Shown here piece by piece: positions 38,024-48,227 of a stretch of DNA of 64,000 nucleotides. The translations under genes and the position numbers were made by a program. Every line of letters begins with the position of its first letter. Position 1 is the stretch's first letter. Origin of the DNA: Micromonospora sp. FIMYZ51 (GTDB lineage: Bacteria > Actinomycetota > Actinomycetes > Mycobacteriales > Micromonosporaceae); the NCBI RefSeq assembly GCF_038246755.1, contig NZ_CP134706.1, positions 1,674,001 through 1,738,000 on the forward strand, written 5' to 3'. The notes under the pieces were generated by a model, which saw only the letters and a list, made by a program, of their open reading frames with translations, did no database searches and was not told where the DNA came from.

Positions 38024-39522
38024 ACGCCCTCGTGTCGCTGCCGGTGCTGCTGCCGATCCTTGGTGCGGCGCTGACCCTGCTGCTGGCGACGCGGGCCCGG
38101 TCGCAACGGGTGGTAAGCGTGACCTGCCTGGTCGCCACCCTGGCGGTGTCGGCGGTGCTGCTGGTGCGGACCTACCGGGACGGGCCGCTGGTGGTCGAGA
38201 TCGGCGGCTGGCCCGCGCCGGTCGGCATCGTCCTGGTCGCCGACCAACTGGCGGCGCTGATGCTCGTGGTCTCCTCGGCGGTCACCCTGTGCGTGCTGCT
38301 CTACTCCATCGGCCAGGGGCAGGCGGAGATCGGCGAGACCTCCTCGGTGGCCATCTTCCACCCGACCTACCTGGTGCTGACCGCCGGCGTGACGAACGCC
38401 TTCCTCGCCGGTGACCTGTTCAACCTCTTCGTCGGGTTCGAGATGCTGCTCGCCGCGAGCTTCGTCCTGATCACGCTGAACGGCACCGCGCTGCGCATCC
38501 GCACCGGCTCGACGTACGTGGTGGTCAACATCCTGGCCTCGATGATCTTCCTGATCGCGGTGGGTCTGGTCTACGCGGCCACCGGCACGCTCAACCTGGC
38601 CCACCTCGCCGGCCGGCTCGACGCGCTACCCGACGGGGTGCGGCTGAGCCTGCAACTGATGCTGCTGCTGGCCTTCGGCATCAAGGCGGCGGTCTTCCCG
38701 CTGTCGGCCTGGCTGCCCGACAGCTACCCCACCGCGCCCGCCCCGGTCACCGCCGTCTTCGCCGGCCTGCTGACCAAGGTCGGGGTGTACGCGATCATCC
38801 GTACCCAGACCCTGCTCTTTCCCGGGCCACGCGCCGCCCAACTGCTGATGGTGGTGGCCGGGCTGACCATGGTGGTCGGCATCCTCGGCGCGGTGGCCCA
38901 GTCGGACATGAAGCGGCTGCTCTCGTTCACCCTGGTCAGCCACATCGGCTACATGATCTTCGGGATCGGGCTGAGCACGGTCGCCGGCCTGGTCGGGGCG
39001 ATCTTCTACGTGGTCCACCACATCACCATCCAGACCACCCTGTTCCTCATCGCCGGCCTGGTCGAACAGCGGGCCGGCAGCACCGACCTGCGCCGGCTGA
39101 GCGGCCTGGCCCGGATCGCGCCGCTGCTCGGCGTGCTCTTCTTCGTCTCGGCCATGAACCTCGCCGGCATCCCGCCGTTCTCCGGCTTCCTCGGCAAGCT
39201 CGGCCTGCTTCAGGCCGGCGTGGCGGCCGGCGGTGCGCTGCCCTGGACCCTGGTCGCCGTCGGCACGGCGACCAGCCTGCTCACCCTCTACGTGGCCAGC
39301 CGGGTATGGAACATCGCGTTCTGGCGTACGCCCTGCCAGACCGTCACATCGACCGCTCCGCTGCCCACGTTGATGGTCGGCGCCACCGTGGTCCTGGTGG
39401 CGCTCGGGGTGGGGCTGACCGTGGTGGCCGGCCCGCTGTTCGAGGTGACCACCGGCGCGGCGGTCGATCTGCGCGAGCGCACCCCGTACATCCACGCCGT
39501 ACTGCCCGGCGGGCCGCCATGA
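38020..39522 (+). CDS. mrpD: Na+/H+ antiporter subunit D
   Basis: A 500-residue NuoN/ND5-like membrane subunit with about 14 helices. Typical features include GDLFNLFVGFEMLLAASFVL, FGIKAAVFPLSAWLPDSYPT with a conserved lysine, and HHITIQTTLFLIAG. Lysine and glutamate residues in the membrane fit a proton path. It starts at ATG 38020 overlapping mrpC (ATGA) and ends overlapping mrpE. Confidence 0.95.
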   Translation: MNALVSLPVLLPILGAALTLLLATRARSQRVVSVTCLVATLAVSAVLLVRTYRDGPLVVEIGGWPAPVGIVLVADQLAALMLVVSSAVTLCVLLYSIGQGQAEIGETSSVAIFHPTYLVLTAGVTNAFLAGDLFNLFVGFEMLLAASFVLITLNGTALRIRTGSTYVVVNILASMIFLIAVGLVYAATGTLNLAHLAGRLDALPDGVRLSLQLMLLLAFGIKAAVFPLSAWLPDSYPTAPAPVTAVFAGLLTKVGVYAIIRTQTLLFPGPRAAQLLMVVAGLTMVVGILGAVAQSDMKRLLSFTLVSHIGYMIFGIGLSTVAGLVGAIFYVVHHITIQTTLFLIAGLVEQRAGSTDLRRLSGLARIAPLLGVLFFVSAMNLAGIPPFSGFLGKLGLLQAGVAAGGALPWTLVAVGTATSLLTLYVASRVWNIAFWRTPCQTVTSTAPLPTLMVGATVVLVALGVGLTVVAGPLFEVTTGAAVDLRERTPYIHAVLPGGPP

Positions 39523-40136
39523 CCGGACCGGAGCCGGCGGGGGCGGCTGGGCCCGAGCGGGCCGGGGCGGGGCGGGGCCGGCCGACCCGGGCCCGTCGCT
39601 GGCGCGACCAGGGACTCGCGGTCGGCGGGCTGGTGCTGGTCTGGATCCTGCTCTGGGGCGACCTCAGCTGGGGAAATCTGCTGGGCGGACTGCTGGTGGG
39701 CGTGGCGGTGCTGGTGTTCTTCCCGCTTCCCGCGGTGAGCTTCGGCGGCCGGTTGCGGCTGCGCGGGCTGCTGGTGTTCGCCGGGCGTTTCGTGGTCGAA
39801 CTGGTCGTGGCGAGCCTGCACGTGGCCCGGATCGCGGTGCAACCCGGCTACACGCCACGCTCGGCCATCCTCGCGGTGCGGCTGCTGGTGCCCACCGACT
39901 TCAACCTGGCCCTCACCGCCGAAGCGATCTCACTGGTGCCGGGCACCTTGATCGTGGAGGTGGACCGGGACGCGGCCGTGCTCTACGTGCACGTGCTCGA
40001 CATCCGCACCCCGGCGGACCTGGCCGCCGCGCGGGAGCAGATCCGCACCGTGGAGCGACGGATCGTCGCGGCGGTCGGCTCGGCGGCCGAGCTACGCCAG
40101 GTCCGCTCCGTACCCGTCGACAAGGAGTTGCCGTGA
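39519..40136 (+). CDS. mrpE: Na+/H+ antiporter subunit E
   Basis: A 205-residue protein with a basic, disordered first 30 residues, two membrane helices, and a cytosolic domain carrying the MrpE signature LTAEAISLVPGTLIVEVD then LYVHVLDI. ATG 39519 overlaps the mrpD stop (ATGA). The C-terminal part is soluble and binds the rest of the complex. Subunit order matches the standard operon. Confidence 0.93.
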   Translation: MTGPEPAGAAGPERAGAGRGRPTRARRWRDQGLAVGGLVLVWILLWGDLSWGNLLGGLLVGVAVLVFFPLPAVSFGGRLRLRGLLVFAGRFVVELVVASLHVARIAVQPGYTPRSAILAVRLLVPTDFNLALTAEAISLVPGTLIVEVDRDAAVLYVHVLDIRTPADLAAAREQIRTVERRIVAAVGSAAELRQVRSVPVDKELP

Positions 40137-40392
40137 ACACACTGCTCACCGTGATCATCGCCGGTCTGCTGTCGGTGACGGCCCTGCTCGCCCTCGTCCG
40201 GCTCTACCGGGGACCGTCACTGATGGACCGGGTGGTCGCCGCGGACATGCTGCTGGCCACGATGGTGGGCGCGGTCGGTGCCGAGGCGGCGATCAACCGG
40301 CACGCCACCACCCTGCCGGTGCTGCTGGTGCTCGCCCTGCTCGGCTTCGTCGGCTCGGTGTCGTTGGTCCGCTTCGCCGCGGCGGAGAAGAA

Positions 40393-40396
<4 letters not shown>
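40133..40396 (+). CDS. mrpF: Na+/H+ antiporter subunit F
   Basis: An 87-residue three-helix subunit with the MrpF pattern RLYRGPSLMDRVVAADMLL and a second-helix LPVLLVLALLGFVGSVSLVRF. GTG 40133 overlaps the mrpE stop (GTGA), and its own stop overlaps mrpG by four bases. No unusual features. Confidence 0.94.
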
Positions 40397-42604
<2,208 letters not shown>

Positions 42605-42606
42605 CC

Positions 42607-42660
42607 GCAGGGAAGGGCCCCTTCTTGCCGCCGGCACGGGAGGGGCCCCTTCCTGACGCC
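42607..42660. repeat. Paired GGGCCC palindromic repeat, locus A
   Basis: Two units sharing AGGGnnnGGGCCCCTTC-type sequence: GGAAGGGCCCCTTCTT around 42611-42626 and GGAGGGGCCCCTTCCTGACG around 42639-42658. The GGGCCC centres are 28 bases apart. It begins 2 bases after the peptidase stop, where a terminator is expected. Related pairs lie at 46247-46290 and 58433-58485. Bases 42661-42886 beyond it hold GC-rich sequence with possible hairpins and no recognised gene. Confidence 0.7.
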
Positions 42661-42886
42661 GCGCTGGCGAGGCCGCGCACCGCAACGCGCACGCCGCCGG
42701 CGGCACGCCTCGCCTCGCGTCCGGCGGTGCCGCCGGCGTTCTCGCCGCACACCATCCCACTTCCAGCTGGCCCCGCCGGTAGAATGACGGGATGATCGAC
42801 TCTTCTGCCCAGGAGGGCAGCAGTAGCCAGCCGGGTAGGCCCCGGCATTCATCTGACCCGACGGCCCCGGGAGCCCTGAGCCTCCC

Positions 42887-44239
42887 GTGTTGATCCTCGT
42901 CGGTCTTCTTCTGATCATCGTTCTGACCGTCGCGACGGGGTACTTCGTCGCGCAAGAGTTCGGCTACGTCGCCGTGGACCGGGGCAAGCTGCGCCAGCGC
43001 GCCGCCGAGGGCGACCAGGCGTCCGCCCGCGCGCTGGAGGTCAGCGCGCGACTGTCGTTCATGCTCTCCGGCGCCCAACTCGGCATCACCGTCACCGCCC
43101 TGCTGGTCGGTTACGTCGCCGAGCCGTATCTCGGTGCCGGCCTGGCCGAGTTGCTCGGCGTGGCTGGCGTTTCGACCACCGTGAGTCTGCCGCTGTCGGT
43201 GGTGCTGGCCCTGGTCATCGCCACCGTGGTGCAGATGGTGGTGGGTGAACTGGCGCCCAAGAACCTGGCCATCGCCCGGCCCGAGCCGGTCGCCCGGGCA
43301 CTGGCCCGCTCCACCCTCTTCTACATGGCGGTGGCCGGCCCGCTGATCAAGCTGTTCGACCGGGCCGCGGTGCGGCTGCTCCGTCGCGTCGGCATCGAGC
43401 CGATCGAGGAGCTACCCAGCGGAGCCACCCCGGAGGACCTGGAGCAGATCATCGCCGAGTCCCGGCTGGAAGGGCACCTCGACGCCGAGATGTCGGAGCT
43501 GCTGGACCGCGGGCTGGACTTCCGTCAGCTGACCGCCGGCGAGGCCATGGTGCCGCGGGTCGACGTGCACACCGTACGGGCGGACGAGCCGATCAGCCGG
43601 GTGGTCGAGTTGCTCGACACCGGCCGCTCCCGCTTTCCGGTCCGGGGCGCCGAGGGCGTCGACGACCTGGTCGGCGTGATCGGCATCGCCGACGTACTCC
43701 GCGTTGCCCCGGCCGAGCGGGCGACCACCCCGGTCGGCGCGGTGGCCGTACCGCCGCTGCTGGTGCCCGAGACGTTGCCGCTGCCCACGGTGCTGGACCG
43801 GCTCCGTTCCGGGCATCGGCAGCTCGCCTGCGTGGTCGACGAGTACGGCGGCTTCGCCGGCGTGATCACGCTGGAGGACATCGCCGAGGAGCTGGTCGGC
43901 CCGATCCTCGACGAGGACGACCCACCGGAGCGGGCCCCCGCGCGGCAGGAGGACGGCTCCTGGGTGGTGCCGGCCCGCTGGCGGATCGACGAGGTCGCCG
44001 ACAGCACCGGCATCGCGCTGCCCGAACATCCCGAGTACGACACCCTCTCCGGCCTGGTCATGCGTGAGCTGGGCCGGGTTCCTGAGGTCGGCGACCGGCT
44101 GGAGATCGGCCTACCGGCCGACGCGGACAACGGCGAGACCACGCCGCGGGCACTTGTCGAGGTGCTGGCGGTCGACCGGCACGTCGCCGACTCGGTGCGC
44201 CTTCAGCTCGTCGGCGGACGCGAGGGGGTGACCGCATGA
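42887..44239 (+). CDS. CNNM/CorC (hemolysin C-like) membrane protein with CBS pair, paralogue 1
   Basis: A 450-residue protein: an N-terminal DUF21 membrane domain of three to four helices (with VGELAPKNLAIARPEPVA), a tandem CBS domain (about 190-330) and a C-terminal CorC/HlyC transporter-associated domain (GSWVVPARWRIDEV). CNNM relatives export Mg2+ or Na+, regulated by adenine nucleotides bound to the CBS pair. GTG 42887 is the likely start. Its stop overlaps the second paralogue by four bases, so the two are probably translated as a pair. Confidence 0.9.
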   Translation: MLILVGLLLIIVLTVATGYFVAQEFGYVAVDRGKLRQRAAEGDQASARALEVSARLSFMLSGAQLGITVTALLVGYVAEPYLGAGLAELLGVAGVSTTVSLPLSVVLALVIATVVQMVVGELAPKNLAIARPEPVARALARSTLFYMAVAGPLIKLFDRAAVRLLRRVGIEPIEELPSGATPEDLEQIIAESRLEGHLDAEMSELLDRGLDFRQLTAGEAMVPRVDVHTVRADEPISRVVELLDTGRSRFPVRGAEGVDDLVGVIGIADVLRVAPAERATTPVGAVAVPPLLVPETLPLPTVLDRLRSGHRQLACVVDEYGGFAGVITLEDIAEELVGPILDEDDPPERAPARQEDGSWVVPARWRIDEVADSTGIALPEHPEYDTLSGLVMRELGRVPEVGDRLEIGLPADADNGETTPRALVEVLAVDRHVADSVRLQLVGGREGVTA

Positions 44240-45303
44240 GTACCGGTTTCGCGCTGATCACCTCCGTGGTCCTGCTGGCGCTCAACGGGTTCTTCGTCGC
44301 CGCCGAGTTCGCGCTGGTGGCGAGCAAGCGGTACCGCCTGGAGCAGGCCGCGGCCGGCGGCGGGCGGGCGGCCAAGGCCGCGCTCGACGGCGTACGCGAG
44401 CTGTCGCTGATGCTGGCCGGGGCGCAGCTCGGCATCACGCTCTGCACGCTGGGCCTCGGTGCGCTGGCCGAGCCGGCGATCGAGCGCCTGCTCAGCCCGT
44501 TGCTGCACGCCGTCGGGCTGCCGTACGGCGCCAGCCACGTGATCGCGCTGATCTTCGCGCTGAGCCTGGTCACCTTCCTGCACCTGGTGGTCGGCGAGAT
44601 GGCGCCGAAGTCCTGGGCGATCACCCACCCGGAGCGCTCCGCGCTGCTGCTGGCCCTGCCGTTCCGGGCGTTCGCCTGGGTGGCCCGGCCGGTGCTGTCG
44701 GTGCTCAACGCGGTGGCCAACGCGATGCTGCGGCTGGCGAAGGTGAATCCGCAGGACCAACTGGCCCAGGTGCACGGCCCGGACGAGCTGCGGATGCTGC
44801 TGGAGCAGTCCCGCGAGCACGGGCTGCTCGGTGCCGCCCAGCACGAGATGCTTACCAGCATGCTCGCGTTGCAGGGGACCACGGTCGCCCAGGTGATGGA
44901 GCCGTTCGACCGGATGGTGACGGTACGCCGGGACGAGCCGGTCGAGCGGATCGAGCAGGTCAGCCGGGACAGTGGCCGGTCGCGGCTGGCGGTGCTGGAC
45001 GCCACCGGTGACGTCTGCGGCCTGGTGCACGTACGGGAGGCGGTGCGGGCCACCGCCATCCGTCCCGACGCCACGGCGGCGGACCTGATGAACGACGCCA
45101 TCACCCTGCCCGACACCGCCACGGTGACCGAGGCGGTGGCCGCGATGCGGGCCCGCCAGTCCCAGCTCGCGCTGGTACGCAACGGCGGCGGCCCGACCCG
45201 CCCGGTCGGCTTCGTCGCGCTGGAGGACCTGCTGGAAGAGGTCATCGGGGAGTTCGACGACGAGACCGATCCCATTCCGCGCGCGGTGCGCCGCCTGAGG
45301 TAG
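44236..45303 (+). CDS. CNNM/CorC membrane protein with CBS pair, paralogue 2
   Basis: A 355-residue protein with the same DUF21-CBS-CBS plan (VVGEMAPKSWAITHPERSALLL in the membrane part) but no C-terminal CorC domain, so it is shorter. It starts at ATG 44236 overlapping paralogue 1 (ATGA). Tandem long and short CNNM genes are common in actinobacteria and may form heterodimers. The transported ion is not determined. Confidence 0.9.
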   Translation: MSTGFALITSVVLLALNGFFVAAEFALVASKRYRLEQAAAGGGRAAKAALDGVRELSLMLAGAQLGITLCTLGLGALAEPAIERLLSPLLHAVGLPYGASHVIALIFALSLVTFLHLVVGEMAPKSWAITHPERSALLLALPFRAFAWVARPVLSVLNAVANAMLRLAKVNPQDQLAQVHGPDELRMLLEQSREHGLLGAAQHEMLTSMLALQGTTVAQVMEPFDRMVTVRRDEPVERIEQVSRDSGRSRLAVLDATGDVCGLVHVREAVRATAIRPDATAADLMNDAITLPDTATVTEAVAAMRARQSQLALVRNGGGPTRPVGFVALEDLLEEVIGEFDDETDPIPRAVRRLR

Positions 45304-45314
45304 GAGCGACGCGG

Positions 45315-46235
45315 GTGCGGCTGACGGGGGTGTCACCGGAGTCGGGCGGTACGGGCCTGACGGTGCAGACCGTCCTGGCCAATCCCAGCACCCGCCCCGG
45401 CCTGCTGCTGCCGGGGCGGGTGAACCTCGTCGCCGGCTCCGTCGACGTGCCGGTCTACCACGTCCGGCTCGGCCTGGTCAGCCAGGTCGAGCCGGACGAT
45501 CCGGAGGCACCCCGCCGGCTGGTGCAGTTCCACCAGGCGCAGGTGGCCGATGCCCTGGTGCTGCGGGCGGGCCGGGCCCGGTCGATCCCGTTCGAGTTCC
45601 CGCTGCCCTGGGAGACGCCGCTGACCACATTCGGCGGCGTACCGCTGCTCAGCCTGCGGATGGGGCTGCGGACGGAGGTGGCCATCGAACCCGCCGTGGA
45701 CCAGGGCGCGATGGTGCCGATCTTCGTGCACCCGCTGCCCACCCAGCAGCACGTGCTGGCCGCCCTCGACACCCTCGGCTTCAGCGTGCGCCAGGCCGGG
45801 CTGGTCGACGGTCGGCTGCCCGGGGTGGAGCAGGCCCTGCCCCTGCACCAACGCTGGGGCTTCTGGGTCGGGCCACTCTACGCCGGGCCGATCACCGAAC
45901 TGGAGGTGATCTTCGTGACCAACGCCGCGGGCCTCGAGGTGATCCTCTGGTGCGATCGCCGGTTGGCGCTGGCCGGGATCACCCACACCAGCATCAGCCG
46001 GTTCCGGGTCTGGCACGCCGGCGCCGAGCAGCGGGACTGGGTGTCGACCGTGGACGGTTGGCTGCGCGAGACGATCAACCGGCATGCCGCGGCGGCGGCC
46101 CATGGCGACTGGTCGGCCGCCATCACCGAGTCGGCCCATGTCAGCCGCCCGCCCGACGAGCCGGTCCAGCCGGGCTTCGGCCTGGGCGGCACGGGGGGCG
46201 GCGCCGGCATCGGCGGTGGCGGCGACGGCAGTTGA
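45315..46235 (+). CDS. Spo0M (SpoOM) family arrestin-like protein
   Basis: A 306-residue cytosolic protein with the arrestin-like beta-sandwich of the sporulation-control protein Spo0M. Hallmarks are LPGRVNLVAGSVDVPVYHV near the start, FEFPLPWETPLT and LRTEVAIEPAVDQG. A linker and a Gly-rich tail (GGTGGGAGIGGGGDGS) end it. The first half matches best. Spo0M controls sporulation timing in Bacillus; the role in actinobacteria is not clear. GTG 45315 lies 11 bases after paralogue 2. Confidence 0.85.
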   Translation: MRLTGVSPESGGTGLTVQTVLANPSTRPGLLLPGRVNLVAGSVDVPVYHVRLGLVSQVEPDDPEAPRRLVQFHQAQVADALVLRAGRARSIPFEFPLPWETPLTTFGGVPLLSLRMGLRTEVAIEPAVDQGAMVPIFVHPLPTQQHVLAALDTLGFSVRQAGLVDGRLPGVEQALPLHQRWGFWVGPLYAGPITELEVIFVTNAAGLEVILWCDRRLALAGITHTSISRFRVWHAGAEQRDWVSTVDGWLRETINRHAAAAAHGDWSAAITESAHVSRPPDEPVQPGFGLGGTGGGAGIGGGGDGS

Positions 46236-46246
46236 GCGGGTCAGGC

Positions 46247-46290
46247 AGGGGCCCTTCACCTACCCAGGCGTCGGTAAGGGCCCTTCCCGC
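46247..46290. repeat. Paired GGGCCC palindromic repeat, locus B
   Basis: AGGGGCCCTTCACCTAC and TAAGGGCCCTTCCCGCTAC, with GGGCCC centres at 46249-46254 and 46278-46283, 29 bases apart. It lies between the Spo0M stop and the end of the converging LysE gene. It resembles loci A (42607) and C (58433). Confidence 0.7.
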
Positions 46291-46952
46291 TACCCCTGGG
46301 CGAGCTTGAGACCGAAGCCGAGGAAGAGCGCGCCGATGGCGGTGGTGGCACCGGCGGCGAGCCGGCGGCGCCGGCCGAACTGCGTGGCCAGGTAGGTGCC
46401 CGCGAAGATCAGCGCGGTCAGGTAGAGCACGCTGGTGACCTGGGCGATCAGACCGAGCAGCAGGAACGAGAGCGCCGGCCAGGGGTAGGTCGGGTCGACG
46501 AACTGGATGAAGAACGAGACGAAGAAGAGGATCGCCTTCGGGTTGAGCAGGCTGATCACGAGGGCCTTGCGGAACGGGCTGCGCATCGCCGCCGGCTCCG
46601 CGGCGTCGATCAGTCGCGGCGTGGTCGGGTCGTTGCGGTCGCGCCAGCGGCGCCAGGCCCCGCGCAACATGGTCAACCCCACATAGCCCAGGTACGCGGC
46701 ACCCGCGTACTTGATCACGAGGAAGACCGGTGGGTACGCCCGGAGCAGCGAGGCAACCCCGGCGGCGGAGAGGAACATGAGCACCCCGTCGCCGACGAAG
46801 ACGCCTGCTGCGGCCCGGTAACCGGTGCGGATGCCCCGGCGGGCGGCGGTGGAGAGGACGAAGAGCGAGTTGGGGCCGGGCAGCAGCACGATGGCCACGG
46901 TGCCCAGCAGGTACGTCCAGATGTCGGTGACTCCCAGCACGCTGGACATCAT
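46290..46952 (-). CDS. LysE/RhtB family amino-acid exporter
   Basis: A 220-residue exporter with six hydrophobic segments. The family start LLPGPNSLFVLSTAARRG and the helix AGAAYLGYVGLTMLRGAWR are present, with LLNPKAILFFVSFFIQFV later. The substrate is unknown. It is the downstream gene of a two-gene operon: ATG 46952 overlaps the stop of the flavoprotein-GNAT fusion (ATGA). It may export a product of that enzyme. Confidence 0.88.
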   Translation of the reverse strand: MMSSVLGVTDIWTYLLGTVAIVLLPGPNSLFVLSTAARRGIRTGYRAAAGVFVGDGVLMFLSAAGVASLLRAYPPVFLVIKYAGAAYLGYVGLTMLRGAWRRWRDRNDPTTPRLIDAAEPAAMRSPFRKALVISLLNPKAILFFVSFFIQFVDPTYPWPALSFLLLGLIAQVTSVLYLTALIFAGTYLATQFGRRRRLAAGATTAIGALFLGFGLKLAQG

Positions 46953-48193
46953 GGGGTCGCCGGGGTCGGTACGCGAAGCTTTTTCCGCAGCCTGACCTGT
47001 GCGTTTGGCCACTCGTCGACGGTCATCGAATACTGCACGGTGTCCCGCCACGAGCCGTCCGGACGCAGCCGGTGCATCCGCAGCACCCCTTCCCGGGTGG
47101 CGCCGAGCCGCTCGATGGCCCGCTGCGAGCGTTCGTTGCGGATGTCGGTGTGCCAGACCACCCGTACCGCCCCGAGTTCGTCGAAGGCGCGGCCGAGCAG
47201 CAGCAGCTTGGCCTCGGTGTTGATCCCGGTACGCCACCACGGCCGGCCGAGGAAGGTGTGCCCGATCGCCACCGACCGCCGCTCGGGGTCCAACTCGTAG
47301 TACGAGGTGGAGCCGACCACCGCGCCGGTGACCGCGCAGCGCTGTACCCAGGCCACCCGCTCGCCCCGGTGCTGCTCGGCCAGCGCGGCGGTGAGGATGT
47401 TCCGCAACTCGGCGGCGTCGGCCGGCGGCGGCGCGGACAGGTGCCGCCAGACCTCCGGGTCGGCGGTGGCGGCGAAGAGGTCCTCGGCGTGCGCCGGATC
47501 CAGCGGCTCCAGCAGTACCCGCGTGCCGCGCAGCGGCACCGGCTCGTGCCACGGCGTGCGGGCCGGCCGCAGGTACGCCGGCACCGGCGTGGTGACCCCG
47601 GCGTCCGGCTCGGCCGGGCCGGCGGTCAGCCGCAGCGGCACCACCCCGGCCCAGTGCGGCAGCGCGTAGTCGGCCGGTTCGTCGGCGACCCCACCGGTGC
47701 GGGCGCGGACCGACACCTCGCGCAGTGGTAGTGCCAGCACGGCGGTCTCGGCCAGTTCCCGCCGGCTCGGCGGGCGGCTCTCCGCCGCGCGGCCGGTGCC
47801 GACCTTCTCCACCAGGGCGGTGAGCACCTCGGCCTGCTCGACCGGGTCGGTGACCAGGTGGGCGGTGCCGTGCGCGATCACCGAGCGGTAGTTGGCGCTG
47901 TGGTGGAACTGCGAGCGGCCGTAGACCAGGCCGTCGAGCAGGGTGACCGCCACGCAGACCGGCAACCCGCCAGCCCGGGCGGCCAGCAGCGGCCGGCTGC
48001 CGGTGGAGCCGTGCAGGTAGAGCGTGTCGCCGACACGTACGTGCAGGGTGGGCAGCAGGCGTGGTTCGCCGTCCACGGTGAACCCGAGCACGCAGTGGTA
48101 CGCCTCGTCGAGCACGGCATGTGCGGTGTCCCGGTCGTAGCTCATCCGGTCCCGGGAACGGCTGGCGGTGGTGCGGGCGGTCTGCGCGTACAT
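46949..48193 (-). CDS. NimA-like flavoprotein (PNPOx superfamily) fused to a GNAT acetyltransferase
   Basis: A 414-residue two-domain protein. Residues about 18-195 form a split-barrel FMN-binding domain of the pyridoxamine-phosphate-oxidase superfamily, with TLYLHGSTGSRPL, VCVAVTLLDGLVYGRSQFHHSANYRSV. Residues about 218-400 are a GNAT domain (PVPLRGTRVLLEPLD, IGHTFLGRPWWRTGINTEAKLLLL, RNERSQRAIERLG) of the RimJ type. The start is set by AGGTGG ahead of ATG 48193. It is divergent from a MocR regulator, with only 34 bases between the starts, and overlaps a LysE exporter gene. Function unknown; stand-alone NimA-like proteins often neighbour MocR regulators. Confidence 0.85.
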   Translation of the reverse strand: MYAQTARTTASRSRDRMSYDRDTAHAVLDEAYHCVLGFTVDGEPRLLPTLHVRVGDTLYLHGSTGSRPLLAARAGGLPVCVAVTLLDGLVYGRSQFHHSANYRSVIAHGTAHLVTDPVEQAEVLTALVEKVGTGRAAESRPPSRRELAETAVLALPLREVSVRARTGGVADEPADYALPHWAGVVPLRLTAGPAEPDAGVTTPVPAYLRPARTPWHEPVPLRGTRVLLEPLDPAHAEDLFAATADPEVWRHLSAPPPADAAELRNILTAALAEQHRGERVAWVQRCAVTGAVVGSTSYYELDPERRSVAIGHTFLGRPWWRTGINTEAKLLLLGRAFDELGAVRVVWHTDIRNERSQRAIERLGATREGVLRMHRLRPDGSWRDTVQYSMTVDEWPNAQVRLRKKLRVPTPATP

Positions 48194-48203
48194 GCTGCCA
48201 CCT

Positions 48204-48218
48204 TTGTTCTAGTACAAT
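48204..48218. promoter_or_regulatory. Putative operator and -10 element of the divergent MocR locus
   Basis: The 34 bases between divergent starts hold TTGT-N6-ACAA (48204-48217) and a -10-like TACAAT at 48213-48218. GTG 48228 is 9 bases beyond the -10, so the MocR message is probably leaderless. The same site lies 11 bases upstream of the flavoprotein ATG, so a regulator bound there would affect both genes. Confidence 0.5.
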
Positions 48219-48227
48219 CTCTTGTTT

